Numbered from the stretch's first letter, positions 7,363-16,769 are shown. The stretch is DNA of 64,000 nt from Flavobacterium macacae (GCF_003865365.1 NZ_RQVR01000003.1:186001-250000); one strand, 5' to 3'. Notes: generated from the sequence alone by a model not told the origin. Program-made: numbers and translations.

Positions 7363-9411
7363 TTAGTTTTTATTATTAGAATAATAATCCGAAATAATAT
7401 TTATTCCTTCTAAAACGTAAGCATTTGTTTTTAATTCTTTGATTCTAAAATCATTGATTGTTTTTTGAAATTCGTCAAATTTAAGAATTTCAGTTTCATA
7501 AGAAGTATTATTGATTTGAAAATCGATAGTCGTCTCTGTGAGTTTTTTAACCTCATTAAAAATTTCGTCAATGCTGTGAACCTCCTTAAAAACACTTTTG
7601 AAATTTAATAAAATAGGTTGTTTTTGAGTGTTGTACGTCACATTTATCTTCTGATTGATATTTTTAACTTGATTGAAATAAACGTCCGAAGCAATTCGTT
7701 GCTCACTCGCCGGAATTAATGCTTCTAAAGTACTTCGCTGATAAGGTGTAAATCGGGTCTTGACATTGATAACGTCATTTTTCAATGCGGTCGGGTAACT
7801 TTTCTCTCTCGAAATAACGCTATCATATAATGCAGGAATCTGTATATCAGGAACAACTCCCGTCTGTTGATGGCTTTTTCCGGTAATTCTATAAAATTTT
7901 TCAAGTGTTATCTTCACGAAATCCTGCTCATTTTTACCATCAATCGGAAGAATCTGTTGCATTGAAGCTTTTCCTAAAGTTGTGGAACCAATAATCAACG
8001 CACGATTGTAATCTTGCAGGACAGAGGCAAAAAATTCACTTGCAGAAGCCGAATTTCCATTGACCAAAAGCACAATGGGGCCATTGTAAACAGAACCCCG
8101 ATTAAAATCCTTAATTATTTTTTGCTCTTTTTTATTGTTTACCAAAACTGAAATAGGACCCGCATCAATGAACATGCCTGATAATTTGATGGCTTCTTCC
8201 ATAGAACCACCGCCATTATTCTGAAGGTCAATAATTAATCCTTCAATTGCATCTTTCTTTAGTTTTAAAATTTCTTTTACCACATCATCAGCAACTCCCT
8301 GCACTGAATTATTATCAAAATCAGTATAAAAACTCGGAATATTGATATAGCCGACTTTTAAATTATTTTTTGATGTTATAAAACTGTAGACCAAATGGTC
8401 TTCAGCTTTCATTATTTTTTTTTCTAATATTACCTCATATTGGTTCCCGTTTTTCTTTCGGAGTAAAAATGTGATTTTTTTGTGCGTATCTGAAAAAATA
8501 ATTTCACCGATTTTTTCTAAAGAACTGCAGGAAACCAATAAATCTTCGCCTTTTTTAGCCGAAACTTTTAAAATCTGGTCTCCTTTTTCAATAATTGAAG
8601 CATTTGAAGCAGGACCGCCGGGAACAATTTCCTGCACAATCAATTCGTCGTTTTCATTCAAATTCACATACATTCCCAAGGAAAGGCTGGAAGTGGAAAG
8701 CCCTGATAAAAAAGAAGATTTTGTGTCATATGAAAAATAAGAAGTATGCGGATCAAAATAACTGCAAAAAATGGTATAAAAACTATCTCTAATGTTTTTT
8801 TCAATGCCCTCTTTGGAATCCAACCTGCTGTTTAATTTGCATAATGCCGTTTCAAAAATCTTTTGTTTTGAAACTTTTTCTAATGCAGTAAAATTAAGTT
8901 GCAGTGAATCTAAATTTGTACTCGTTTTGGCAATATCTTCTAAAATTTCAAACTTCAATCTTTTGGTAAAAACTTTATTGACATCTTCGGCCTTTACATA
9001 AAAAGGGAAGTCTTTTTTTGTAAATCGAACAGTATCTCTTGCAGTGTAGTCTAAGGTTGTTTTTTGAATTTTTTCAATAGCGCTCTTTGTTCTTTCTAAA
9101 GCAATTTTATAAGTCTTGGCAAAATCCTCAAAAAAAGAACAGTCTTTTTGGGCTAAATAATTGCCAAATTTATATTTATGTTTTGAAAGATAATCATATT
9201 CTGATTTCAGGAAAATATTTTTATCAGAATCTAATTCTCCCATAAGGGTTTCAAACACAAAAACCGATAAACTGTCGTCTACCGGTTTTGGCTGAAAATG
9301 TTCCCGCTGTATCAGCGTGTTTATTTTAAAAAGAATCTCACACGATTTACCGCTATCTTGAGCGTAAGATGCAAAAGAAAACAGCAATAAAAAAAGTAGA
9401 AAATTCTTCAT
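7363..9411 (-). CDS. prc: Tail-specific / C-terminal processing protease, S41 family (Prc-like)
   Basis: Periplasmic serine protease that degrades or trims proteins from their C-termini. It has an 18-residue signal peptide (ending SYAQ). An N-terminal helical domain at about 20-220 includes TLMGELDSDKNIFLKSEYD. A PDZ domain spans about 240-330 (LGMYVNLNENDELIVQEIVPGGPASNA region), and the S41 catalytic core about 350-500. The Ser/Lys dyad is Ser456 in NSASASEFF and Lys481 in TLGKASMQQ, with Asp467 in QDY at the spacing seen in E. coli Prc. The 682 residues equal the length of E. coli Prc. It heads a two-gene unit with the secreted helical protein. One oddity is DLQNNGGGS where Prc has DLRxNGGG. 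Confidence 0.92.
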   Translation of the reverse strand: MKNFLLFLLLFSFASYAQDSGKSCEILFKINTLIQREHFQPKPVDDSLSVFVFETLMGELDSDKNIFLKSEYDYLSKHKYKFGNYLAQKDCSFFEDFAKTYKIALERTKSAIEKIQKTTLDYTARDTVRFTKKDFPFYVKAEDVNKVFTKRLKFEILEDIAKTSTNLDSLQLNFTALEKVSKQKIFETALCKLNSRLDSKEGIEKNIRDSFYTIFCSYFDPHTSYFSYDTKSSFLSGLSTSSLSLGMYVNLNENDELIVQEIVPGGPASNASIIEKGDQILKVSAKKGEDLLVSCSSLEKIGEIIFSDTHKKITFLLRKKNGNQYEVILEKKIMKAEDHLVYSFITSKNNLKVGYINIPSFYTDFDNNSVQGVADDVVKEILKLKKDAIEGLIIDLQNNGGGSMEEAIKLSGMFIDAGPISVLVNNKKEQKIIKDFNRGSVYNGPIVLLVNGNSASASEFFASVLQDYNRALIIGSTTLGKASMQQILPIDGKNEQDFVKITLEKFYRITGKSHQQTGVVPDIQIPALYDSVISREKSYPTALKNDVINVKTRFTPYQRSTLEALIPASEQRIASDVYFNQVKNINQKINVTYNTQKQPILLNFKSVFKEVHSIDEIFNEVKKLTETTIDFQINNTSYETEILKFDEFQKTINDFRIKELKTNAYVLEGINIISDYYSNNKN

Positions 9412-9508
9412 GTAATTGTTTATTAGCCTTTTAATATATTTTAGTTCTTGTAAATAATTAAATTGAATTTAGTAAAATATCTTACAAGGACAAGGCTAAA
9501 AAACATTT

Positions 9509-10591
9509 TTATTTTTTATAAAAAGGTAATTTAACAACTTTTGCAGGAATATCGTTTTTTCTGATTCTGATAAAGATTTCACTATCCACTCCCGCAAATT
9601 CTGTGGTAACATAACCAAGCCCGATTCCTTTGTTTAAAGAAGGCGCCATTGTTCCCGAAGTTACAATGCCGATCACATTTCCGTCTTTATCAACAATTTC
9701 ATAATCATGGCGGGGAATTCCTCTTTCTGTTAATTCAAAACCGATCAATTTTCTGGATACACCAGCTTCTTTTTGGGCTTTCAAGTTTTCTGAATTGGTA
9801 AAATCTTTCGTGAATTTTGTGATCCAGCCCAATCCAGCCTCGAAGGGTGAAGTTGTGTCGTTGATATCGTTTCCGTACAGACAGAAACCCATTTCAAGAC
9901 GTAAAGTATCACGGGCTGCCAAACCAATAGGCTTGATTCCGTACGCTTCTCCTGCTTCAAAAACCTTATTCCAAATTTGCTCTATTTCGTTGTTTTTTGC
10001 ATAAATTTCAAAACCTCCTGAACCTGTGTATCCCGTTGCAGAAATAATTACATTTTCTGCGCCAGCAAAATCAGCTACTTCAAAATGGTAATATTTGATA
10101 CCGGCCAAATCAACAGATGTCAACGACTGCATGGCTTCCATTGCCATTGGACCTTGAATGGCAAGCAAAGAATACTCGTCAGAGATGTTTTTCATATCTG
10201 CTCCAACATCGTTTTTAGAAGAAATCCAGTTCCAATCTTTATCGATATTGGAAGCATTTACAACTAAAAGATATTGTTCTTCTTTAATTTGATAAATAAT
10301 CAAATCGTCAATGATACCGCCATTCTCATTAGGCAGGCAAGAATATTGTGCTTTACCAATAACCAATGTTGAAGCATCATTTGTGGTTACTTTTTGAATC
10401 AAAGCCAAGGCATTTGGACCTGAAATTAAAAATTCCCCCATATGCGAAACGTCAAAAACGCCGACACCATTACGAACAATTTCGTGTTCAGCATTGACTC
10501 CTTCATATTGAACCGGCATATTGTATCCCGCAAACGGAACCATTTTTGCTCCAAGACTTTCGTGAATGTGCGATAAAGCAGTACTTTTCAT
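9509..10591 (-). CDS. gcvT: Glycine cleavage system aminomethyltransferase (T protein)
   Basis: Transfers the methylene group from the aminomethyl-lipoyl H protein to tetrahydrofolate, releasing ammonia, as part of the glycine cleavage complex in the cytosol. The 360 residues cover the usual three-domain T protein. It has the opening [22 protein letters not shown], the folate-site segment [11 protein letters not shown], the [12 protein letters not shown] motif, and the C-terminal barrel ending [19 protein letters not shown]. No gcvH or gcvP is in the window, so the system is dispersed, as is common in Bacteroidota. The enzyme links loosely to the threonine aldolase at the left edge, which also feeds glycine metabolism, but the two are not in an operon. 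Confidence 0.96.
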   Translation of the reverse strand: MKSTALSHIHESLGAKMVPFAGYNMPVQYEGVNAEHEIVRNGVGVFDVSHMGEFLISGPNALALIQKVTTNDASTLVIGKAQYSCLPNENGGIIDDLIIYQIKEEQYLLVVNASNIDKDWNWISSKNDVGADMKNISDEYSLLAIQGPMAMEAMQSLTSVDLAGIKYYHFEVADFAGAENVIISATGYTGSGGFEIYAKNNEIEQIWNKVFEAGEAYGIKPIGLAARDTLRLEMGFCLYGNDINDTTSPFEAGLGWITKFTKDFTNSENLKAQKEAGVSRKLIGFELTERGIPRHDYEIVDKDGNVIGIVTSGTMAPSLNKGIGLGYVTTEFAGVDSEIFIRIRKNDIPAKVVKLPFYKK

Positions 10592-10757
10592 TTGTGTTGA
10601 TTATAAAAATTAAAGTGGCTAATTTATTGATTTTTTTGCAGTATCAAAGGAGAAAACGTTTGAATTTTTATGAATAATTTATTTTTTTATTTAAAAATTG
10701 TTTCCGCTCCATTTTAAAACCAAAATTCAAAATTCTTCGTAAATTAGAGTGTAAAAT

Positions 10758-10765
10758 GGGAGGAG
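10758..10765 (+). promoter_or_regulatory. Strong Shine-Dalgarno sequence before nnrD
   Basis: GGGAGGAG lies six bases before the ATG at 10772. This is close to ideal, which is unusual among the starts in this window, where leaders are A-rich without purine pairing. It fixes the start codon. Confidence 0.6.
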
Positions 10766-10771
10766 CGCGCT

Positions 10772-11617
10772 ATGGAGAATTTAATACTAGATTTAAAAAA
10801 AATACTTGCAATTTATAAGCCTTTAGAGCAAAAAACGCACAAAGGATCTCAAGGCCACGCCTTGATAATTGGCGGTTCTTATGGAAAGATTGGCTCCATT
10901 GTATTGGCCTCGAAAGCGTGCCTGAGATCAGGTTGCGGACTTGTTACCGCTTTAATTCCAAAATGTGGTTACGATGTTTTGCAAACTGCTCTGCCTGAAG
11001 CGATGGTTTTGACAGATGATAATGAAAGGTGTATTTCAAATATAGAATTCGAAATAGAACCAAAAGCAATTGCTATTGGCATGGGAATGGGACAAGAAAT
11101 GCTGACTCAAAAAGCGTTCCATCAATTTTTAAAAACAAATAACAAGCCATTGCTCATTGACGCGGACGGCATAAATATTTTGGCACGAAATAAAAATTTG
11201 CTCGAATTGCTGCCTGAAAAAACCATACTCACACCGCATAAAAAAGAATTAGAGCGCTTAATCGGTTCTTGGAAAAGCGAAGAAGAAAAATTAAAATTAA
11301 TTGGGACGCTAGCTAAAAAATTTTCATTAATTTTTGTGATAAAAGGCGCGCCAACACATATTTTTGATGGTGAAAATCTGTATAAAAACACAACCGGAAA
11401 TCCTGCTTTGGCAACCGCTGGAAGTGGCGATTCACTATCGGGAATCATCACAAGTTTTCTTGCGCAAGGCTATAAGCCCTTGGAAGCTTCCCTTTTTGGC
11501 GTTTACCTGCACGGACTTACCGCAGATATTGCCATTTCGGCAACGGGATATGAATCTTTTATTGCATCAGATATTTCTGAAAATTTAGGAAAAGCTTTTC
11601 TATCTTTGAATAAATAA
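10772..11617 (+). CDS. nnrD: ADP/ATP-dependent NAD(P)H-hydrate dehydratase
   Basis: Repairs hydrated, inactive NADH and NADPH (the S epimer) back to the working cofactor using a nucleotide phosphate. The 281 residues form a ribokinase-like fold. Visible motifs are [18 protein letters not shown] near the N-terminus, DADGINILA at about 130-138, [13 protein letters not shown] at 151-163, and the catalytic AGSGDSLSG with Asp220. The epimerase domain (NnrE), fused in E. coli YjeF, is absent, so this is a stand-alone dehydratase. It is the first gene of a two-gene unit with the acetyltransferase 8 bp downstream. Confidence 0.92.
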   Translation: MENLILDLKKILAIYKPLEQKTHKGSQGHALIIGGSYGKIGSIVLASKACLRSGCGLVTALIPKCGYDVLQTALPEAMVLTDDNERCISNIEFEIEPKAIAIGMGMGQEMLTQKAFHQFLKTNNKPLLIDADGINILARNKNLLELLPEKTILTPHKKELERLIGSWKSEEEKLKLIGTLAKKFSLIFVIKGAPTHIFDGENLYKNTTGNPALATAGSGDSLSGIITSFLAQGYKPLEASLFGVYLHGLTADIAISATGYESFIASDISENLGKAFLSLNK

Positions 11618-11625
11618 GCATCAAA

Positions 11626-12174
11626 ATGGATCCATTGGAAATACATACCGCAAGGCTTCACATTAGAAATCTACAACCCAAAGATTTGAACGATTTTCAT
11701 AGTTACAGATCGAATCCTGAAATATCAAAATACCAAGGTTTTGATGTGATGGATTTAAGTCAAGCCGAAAAATTTATCGCTTCTCAACAAAATAAAATGT
11801 TTGGAAAACCGGGACAATGGATTCAATATGCTATTGAAGAAAAAACGTTAGGCAAACTTATTGGCGACTGTGCTATCAAATTAGACGAAAGTGACAAGCG
11901 AATTGCCGAAATTGGAATTACAATTTCACATCATTATCAGCAACAAGGTTTTGCAAAAGAAGCGATGTTGGGTCTTATGGATTTTCTTTTTGCCGTAAAA
12001 AAGATCCACCGAATCAAAGAAACTGTCGATGTCGAAAATAGCGCGTCTATCAAGTTGATTGAGAGCATCGGCTTCAGAAAAGAAGGCCATTTTATAGAAA
12101 ATATTTTTTTCAATGAAAAATGGGGAAGTGAATTTCAATATGCAATGCTAAAAAGCGAGTGGCGAAAAAAATAA
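11626..12174 (+). CDS. GNAT family N-acetyltransferase (RimJ/RimL type)
   Basis: Acetyl-CoA-dependent acetyltransferase of the RimJ/RimL branch, which usually acts on protein N-termini, amino-glycosides or small amines. The 182 residues show the opening IHTARLHIRNLQPKDLNDFHSYRS. The acetyl-CoA-binding loop is replaced by GITISHHYQQQGFAKEAMLGLMDF (Q-x-x-G-x-A). The C-terminal signature is VDVENSASIKLIESIGFRKEGHF. It follows nnrD by 8 bp, so it is probably co-transcribed. The substrate cannot be deduced. Confidence 0.88.
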   Translation: MDPLEIHTARLHIRNLQPKDLNDFHSYRSNPEISKYQGFDVMDLSQAEKFIASQQNKMFGKPGQWIQYAIEEKTLGKLIGDCAIKLDESDKRIAEIGITISHHYQQQGFAKEAMLGLMDFLFAVKKIHRIKETVDVENSASIKLIESIGFRKEGHFIENIFFNEKWGSEFQYAMLKSEWRKK

Positions 12175-12175
12175 A

Positions 12176-12859
12176 TTACTCTTCTTTTTGACTTTCAGTC
12201 ACTTGGGAAGGATCAACTTCTTTGATAATCATTACTGAAGCTTTAAAACCTGTAGCAAGATTCCATTGGTTTGCGGCAATTAGTTTTCCTTTGTCGTCAA
12301 AAACGTGAAATTCAGCGGTATTTGGTCCTGAAAAACCTTGATTTAAAGCTTCAAAATCAATTTTATTGAAACCTGGTTTTAATTGCAAATCTAAAATATA
12401 AAAATTATTTGTCAGCGTAATTGAAGGATATACAACGACATCATTTAGTGATATCTTTATTTTATCACCATCTTCCAGCCCAAAATCTCTAAATTTAAGA
12501 TTAACAAATTTTCCATTATTTCTGAATTCACCAAAATATTGGTTTCCTTTTGCTGCAACAGATGACTCATGTCCTGGTTTCTCGTTCATTTTTTTGGTAT
12601 GCTTTTCAGACGGATCTGCAAAAGATTCGCCTTGTTTTCCAAAAACAACTCCTTCAGGTGCCACAATACTCCATTTGTTAGATTTTGATTTTGTTTCCCC
12701 AAAAGCAGGAATATAAATATTGTCCAGATCTTTTTCTTCCGCAGGAAGAGGCGTATTCTTTGGCGCATCCAATGACGGAATCGAAATTGATTTGTTATAA
12801 TCAATCTGTGAATACGCTGAAAAAGTGATGAAGAATATAAAAAATAAAACTGCTCTCAT
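12176..12859 (-). CDS. Secreted protein of unknown function
   Basis: A 227-residue protein with a signal peptide (MRAVLFFIFFITFSAYS, then QIDY). The mature N-terminus is a low-complexity linker rich in Pro, Asp and Lys. The segment from about 100 to 210 (YFGEFRNNGKFVNLKFRDFGLEDGDKIKISLNDVV) looks like a beta-sandwich domain. It contains paired phrases seen in secreted Bacteroidota proteins, such as LKPGFNKIDFEALNQGFSGPNTAEFHVFDDKGKLI. I do not recognise a named family. It converges on the acetyltransferase gene with only 1 bp between stops and is divergent from the GH130 gene. Confidence 0.75.
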   Translation of the reverse strand: MRAVLFFIFFITFSAYSQIDYNKSISIPSLDAPKNTPLPAEEKDLDNIYIPAFGETKSKSNKWSIVAPEGVVFGKQGESFADPSEKHTKKMNEKPGHESSVAAKGNQYFGEFRNNGKFVNLKFRDFGLEDGDKIKISLNDVVVYPSITLTNNFYILDLQLKPGFNKIDFEALNQGFSGPNTAEFHVFDDKGKLIAANQWNLATGFKASVMIIKEVDPSQVTESQKEE

Positions 12860-13059
12860 TTATTTTATAAAAATGGATTTAAATATCCGTTACAATTATA
12901 AGGTTTTTAAATAACAAAAATTAAACCAAACATGACTTTTGCTTAAATTTAGCATTACGGCAACAAGCCATCTTAATTTTTAATTGTATTTTAGGGTTAC
13001 AAATAATATTCAAAGCTATAAAATTTGAATTTCCTCAAAAATCAATAAAAATCCTGCTT

Positions 13060-14523
13060 ATGAGATTGTCCGTAGAACGAAAACCAAACAAAGTTTATCC
13101 TGATTCTGGCCGTGTAATTGCTCGTTATTTCTTCAATGGCGAAGAAAGAGCGGTTGAATTGCTCAAGAAAATTTTAAGTTTAGACTCAGAAAGTATTTTC
13201 AATATTATTTCCCCTTTACTTCAGGATTATTCAAAAAGACATCGAAATATTACCAAAAAACTTTTGAAACATGCTGATAAAGTAAAAAACTGCATCGAAA
13301 AAGCGGGATATCAGTATGAGAAATTAGATGAATATACCAGACTTTTAATTGGATCTTATTTTACGCATGAATATTCTATTGAATCGGCGGCTTTTTTTAA
13401 TCCATCAATAGTTCCCGATCTTGATCAAAGCAATTTGGAAGAAGGACAATTGCGAGTCTTGATCAGCTTTAGGGCAGTGGGAGAGGGGCATATTTCTTCC
13501 ATTGTTTTCAGGCGCGCCTTGATTGACAAAAACAATAATATCAATGTATTGCCAGCTGGAAATTATATTGATGAAGCGGAGAAAATTCACAATATGATTT
13601 ACAATAAAAAATTATTTATCAGAAAAGGTGAAGAAGCCGATATCAATGCTGATTTTTTAAAAGACGTGGACGAAAAATTAGAAGAACGTTTTGATTATGA
13701 AAGCCTGAAAAAAATCATTGTTGAAGCGAAAGAAAAAACAACCGATGAAAAAACGATTAAAGAATATAACCAAATTCTAGCACTTTCTGACAGTTACCGA
13801 AAAATTAGTTTTTCAAAAGATACAGACATTTCGGATAGAGTCATTTTTCCTATTTCTGATTTTGAAAGAAAAGGAATTGAGGATGCGCGCTTTGTAAAAT
13901 TCCAGAAAGAGAATGGAAAATTCGTCTATTATGGAACCTACACGGCTTATGACGGCCAGCACATTATGCCAAAATTAATTCATACCTATGACTTTGTAGA
14001 TTTTAAGACGGGCCCTTTAAATGGTGCCGGCGCCAAAAATAAAAATTTGGCTTTGTTTCCAAGAAAAATCAACGGGAAATTTGCTATGTTATCTAGAATC
14101 GACGGCTGGAATAATTACCTGATGTATTCTGATAATATCAACATTTGGGAAGACCCCATTAAGATTCAAGGCCCTGAATATCCTTGGGAATTCGTACAAA
14201 TCGGAAACTGCGGTTCGCCAATTGAAACCGAGCACGGATGGCTGATTATGACGCACGCCGTTGGGCCAATGCGCCATTATTCGATCAGCGCGTCGTTATT
14301 AGATTTAGAAGATCCATCCATAGAAATTGGACGTTTGCAAGATCCTTTGATTATGCCAAATAACGAAGAACGTGAAGGTTATGTTCCAAATGTGGTGTAT
14401 TCGTGCGGTTCTATTGTACATAATAATGAACTAATAATTCCGTATGGATTGTCAGATCACAGTTCAGGTTTTGCAACAGTCAATTTAAAATTACTTTTAG
14501 ATCGGTTAAAAAACGGCGGTTAA
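13060..14523 (+). CDS. GH130 family beta-mannoside phosphorylase/hydrolase-like protein
   Basis: Belongs to glycoside hydrolase family 130, whose members phosphorolyse or hydrolyse beta-mannosides. The C-terminal ~300 residues show the five-bladed propeller signatures FERKGIEDARFVKF (the family's catalytic acid Asp in the ED motif), YYGTYTAYDG, KNLALFPRKINGKFAMLSRIDGWNNYLMYSD, GNCGSPIETEHGWLIMTHAVGP and GLSDHSSGFATV. An N-terminal region of about 150 residues, with charged helices, precedes the first strands. A second charged helical insertion lies at about 190-245. At 487 residues it is longer than the characterised phosphorylases. There is no signal peptide, so it is cytosolic. No mannan-uptake genes, SusC/D pair or epimerase are adjacent, so its substrate is open. 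Confidence 0.87.
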   Translation: MRLSVERKPNKVYPDSGRVIARYFFNGEERAVELLKKILSLDSESIFNIISPLLQDYSKRHRNITKKLLKHADKVKNCIEKAGYQYEKLDEYTRLLIGSYFTHEYSIESAAFFNPSIVPDLDQSNLEEGQLRVLISFRAVGEGHISSIVFRRALIDKNNNINVLPAGNYIDEAEKIHNMIYNKKLFIRKGEEADINADFLKDVDEKLEERFDYESLKKIIVEAKEKTTDEKTIKEYNQILALSDSYRKISFSKDTDISDRVIFPISDFERKGIEDARFVKFQKENGKFVYYGTYTAYDGQHIMPKLIHTYDFVDFKTGPLNGAGAKNKNLALFPRKINGKFAMLSRIDGWNNYLMYSDNINIWEDPIKIQGPEYPWEFVQIGNCGSPIETEHGWLIMTHAVGPMRHYSISASLLDLEDPSIEIGRLQDPLIMPNNEEREGYVPNVVYSCGSIVHNNELIIPYGLSDHSSGFATVNLKLLLDRLKNGG

Positions 14524-14577
14524 ATTATATAATTGAATCTCTGGGAAGTGATTTCTGGAGATTTTAATTTTTTAGTT

Positions 14578-14892
14578 ATGAAGTTTACGAAGTCTTTTTA
14601 CATCAAATTGGCTATTTTAATACTGCCAGTGGTCGGATTATTTTTGTGGACAATTCTGCAAAGCCGATTTAATTCAATTGGTGGCGGTGGTTATGATTTG
14701 ACAAATTTATATGCTGAAATATTTATATTAATTTATATAATTATCTGGAATGTTTTAATTTTAATAAGCCTCATTATAAATAGTTATAAAAAGAAATCAG
14801 TGCATTTAAATGAGGATAAGTCGCTTGTTATATTCGGATTATCATTATTCACTTTAAGTCTTATAATACTCAACAATACTTGGTTTACCTGA
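14578..14892 (+). CDS. Small three-helix membrane protein, unknown
   Basis: A 104-residue protein starting at the ATG at 14578 (MKFTKSFYIKLAILI). An earlier start at 14533 uses TTG and adds 15 residues. It has three hydrophobic segments at about 8-24, 40-63 and 83-98, separated by a glycine-rich loop (SIGGGGYDL) and a lysine-rich loop (NSYKKKSVHLNEDK). It follows the GH130 gene by 54 bp on the same strand and could be co-transcribed. I recognise no family. Confidence 0.55.
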   Translation: MKFTKSFYIKLAILILPVVGLFLWTILQSRFNSIGGGGYDLTNLYAEIFILIYIIIWNVLILISLIINSYKKKSVHLNEDKSLVIFGLSLFTLSLIILNNTWFT

Positions 14893-14908
14893 TAAAAATT
14901 AGAATCTA

Positions 14909-14916
14909 TAAATTTG
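14909..14916 (+). promoter_or_regulatory. Possible -7 box in the 14.9-15.0 kb spacer
   Basis: TAAATTTG matches the Bacteroidota -7 consensus, with a TTG at 14880-14882 spaced 26 bp, slightly long. It lies 130 bp before the 24-codon reading frame at 15046 and is the only promoter candidate in that spacer. Confidence 0.4.
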
Positions 14917-15045
14917 CACTATAATTAATATTATGTAAAATAGAATATTGTAGAATTGTTCCATCCTAACAAAAATCTTTTAAAAATATATTAAACTTAA
15001 TCATTGATATCTTACTGTTACCCTAAAACTTACAAATTTATTTAA

Positions 15046-15120
15046 ATGGAATATCTACTAATTCTCTTAGTTATTTTCTTGTTGTTTTATATTCCAAAAA
15101 ACTTCAGAGAGAAAAAATAA
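15046..15120 (+). CDS. Possible 24-residue membrane peptide
   Basis: ATG at 15046 opens 24 codons reading MEYLLILLVIFLLFYIPKNF followed by REKK and TAA. It is a single hydrophobic helix with a basic C-terminal anchor, the typical look of a bacterial small membrane protein. The composition resembles KdpF, but there is no kdp operon here. A terminator follows directly, though its T-run serves the opposite strand. It may be a real micro-protein or chance. Confidence 0.35.
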   Translation: MEYLLILLVIFLLFYIPKNFREKK

Positions 15121-15135
15121 TAGTTAAACAAAAAA

Positions 15136-15157
15136 AACACCGCGGTTAAGCGGTGTT
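15136..15157 (-). terminator. Intrinsic terminator for the DUF2911 gene
   Basis: AACACCGC (15136-15143) pairs with GCGGTGTT (15150-15157). On the minus strand it is followed by a run of T, downstream of the DUF2911 stop. Confidence 0.85.
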
Positions 15158-15190
15158 CTTAAAATTTCTAAAAGAATATTTAGAAATACA

Positions 15191-15700
15191 TTATTTTACC
15201 TTCACAGGAATATCCCAGTTTTCCCAACTTAAAGTCACATTGTCTTTATTAACTTTGTAAACCAACTTTTCAGTTAACGATGCTGATTTTTTAGGCGTTA
15301 CTTTAACTTTCAAAACTTCATCTTTTTCATCCATTTTATAAGAGCCCCATTGCTTAAATTCTTTATTAAAAACAACTGTAGCCGATTCTTTTTCTGGAAT
15401 TATAAAGAAAGAATATTTTCCTGCTGGTAATTTTTTTCCTTCTACAGTAATTTCTTTGTCAGTTTCAAAAGTTGTAGGATTATTTGCACCAGAACGCCAA
15501 GGCTTTCCAAAAGGAACCAATTCTCCCCAGATCGCTCTTCCTTTTACTGAAGGACTTCCATAATTTACGGTAATTGTAGCGCCATTAATTTTTCCTGTAG
15601 CTGTTTCCGCAGGGCTTTTTACCACTTTTTCTTGAGCATTTGCAAGTGTTGACATACAGACTGCCATTAAAAAAATTCCGATTTTTTTGTGTAATTTCAT
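15191..15700 (-). CDS. DUF2911 domain secreted protein
   Basis: A 169-residue protein with a signal peptide ending at ANA ([22 protein letters not shown], then QEK). The mature chain is a DUF2911 domain, found almost only in Bacteroidota and related groups. It shows the family phrases [81 protein letters not shown], and [12 protein letters not shown]. The function is unknown; it is probably a periplasmic or surface beta-sandwich. It is monocistronic with its own terminator. A plausible promoter on the minus strand is TTG, 17 bp, TATATTTA, in the spacer shared with the divergent transporter gene. Confidence 0.9.
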   Translation of the reverse strand: MKLHKKIGIFLMAVCMSTLANAQEKVVKSPAETATGKINGATITVNYGSPSVKGRAIWGELVPFGKPWRSGANNPTTFETDKEITVEGKKLPAGKYSFFIIPEKESATVVFNKEFKQWGSYKMDEKDEVLKVKVTPKKSASLTEKLVYKVNKDNVTLSWENWDIPVKVK

Positions 15701-15815
15701 TGTAATTGATGTTGGTTAATTAATTATTTGCTTCGTAAATATACACCAGAACAAACTTTGCAAGGTTTGGAATTATAATTCTTTTAAGAAATTTAACATT
15801 CAAATTATATTAGTA

Positions 15816-15850
15816 TTGGACTATAAATCAAATTTGGCAACCTATTTTTG
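15816..15850 (+). promoter_or_regulatory. Bacteroidota-type promoter for the DMT transporter gene
   Basis: TTG at 15816-15818 and TATTTTTG at 15843-15850, spaced 24 bp. The predicted transcript start is near 15856, so the TTG codon at 15848 cannot be the start and the ATG at 15869 is preferred. Confidence 0.6.
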
Positions 15851-15868
15851 TATTCAAATTTATTACCA

Positions 15869-16732
15869 ATGCTTTACCTCCTATTAAGTATCATTTGCAG
15901 TGTTTCTGTCGGAATTTTATTGAAAATTTCTAAAAGATATTCCGTTGATATTATTCAAATTATCACCTTAAATTATGTTTTCGCAATTGCACTTAGTTAT
16001 TTTAGTTTTTCACCAGATCTTTCTGTAATCGATCGCACTTCTCCTTGGGAAATCTATATTCCTTTGGCGATTTTGCTTCCCAGCGTCTTTTTGATTTTAG
16101 CGTCTTCCATCAAGAATGTGGGAATCGTTAAAACCGATATTGCCCAAAGATTGTCCTTATTTATTCCGATTTTAGCTTCATACTTTATCTTTCAAGAAGA
16201 ATTCAGCACTCTAAAATTCATTGGTTTGGCAGTTGCTTTTCCAGCAATGATTTTGATTTTATCACGAAATAAAACAGAAGATTCCGCTCAAAACAAATGG
16301 GTTTATCCCGCTTTAGTATTATTAGGATTCGGAATAATTGACGTGTTTTTTAAACAGATTGCCACTCAAAATAGCTTTCCTTACACCACTTCCCTATTTA
16401 TTGTTTTTTGCATTGCTTTTGCCGTAGCGCTTTTATTTACAGTATATTCGGTTATAATTCAAAAGAAAAAATTAAAATCAAACAGTCTTATTTTTGGAAG
16501 TATTTTAGGGATTTTAAACTTCGGAAATATTTTATGCTACTTGAAAGCACACAAAGCATTTTCAGAAAGTCCATCCACCGTTTTTGCATCGATGAATATG
16601 GGCGTCATCATTTTAGGAAGCTTGGCCGGAATTTTATTCTTCAAAGAAAAAGTTACTCTAAAAAATTACATCGGAATCGCTTTGGCATTGATTGCAGTTA
16701 TATTGATCACTTTTTCGCAATTACAGCACTAA
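15869..16732 (+). CDS. EamA/DMT superfamily transporter
   Basis: An inner-membrane protein of the drug/metabolite transporter superfamily. The 287 residues from the ATG at 15869 (MLYLLLSIICSVSVGILLKIS) fold into about ten hydrophobic helices in two EamA-like halves. The first half ends with FQEEFSTLKFIGLAVAFPAMILILSRN and the second with FFKEKVTLKNYIGIALALIAVILITFSQL. This internal repeat of a Lys/Glu-Phe-Ile-Gly helix is the family hallmark. Substrates of these carriers (amino acids, sugars, metabolites) cannot be told from sequence. It stands alone with its own promoter. Confidence 0.87.
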   Translation: MLYLLLSIICSVSVGILLKISKRYSVDIIQIITLNYVFAIALSYFSFSPDLSVIDRTSPWEIYIPLAILLPSVFLILASSIKNVGIVKTDIAQRLSLFIPILASYFIFQEEFSTLKFIGLAVAFPAMILILSRNKTEDSAQNKWVYPALVLLGFGIIDVFFKQIATQNSFPYTTSLFIVFCIAFAVALLFTVYSVIIQKKKLKSNSLIFGSILGILNFGNILCYLKAHKAFSESPSTVFASMNMGVIILGSLAGILFFKEKVTLKNYIGIALALIAVILITFSQLQH

Positions 16733-16769
16733 ATTGTCCTATTTTCTGTAAATTTTAAACTATAATTTT

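Noticed and set aside
15046..15120. KdpF
   Set aside because: Length and hydrophobicity are similar, but there is no kdpABC operon and the sequence has no clear match, so I list it only as a possible small membrane peptide.
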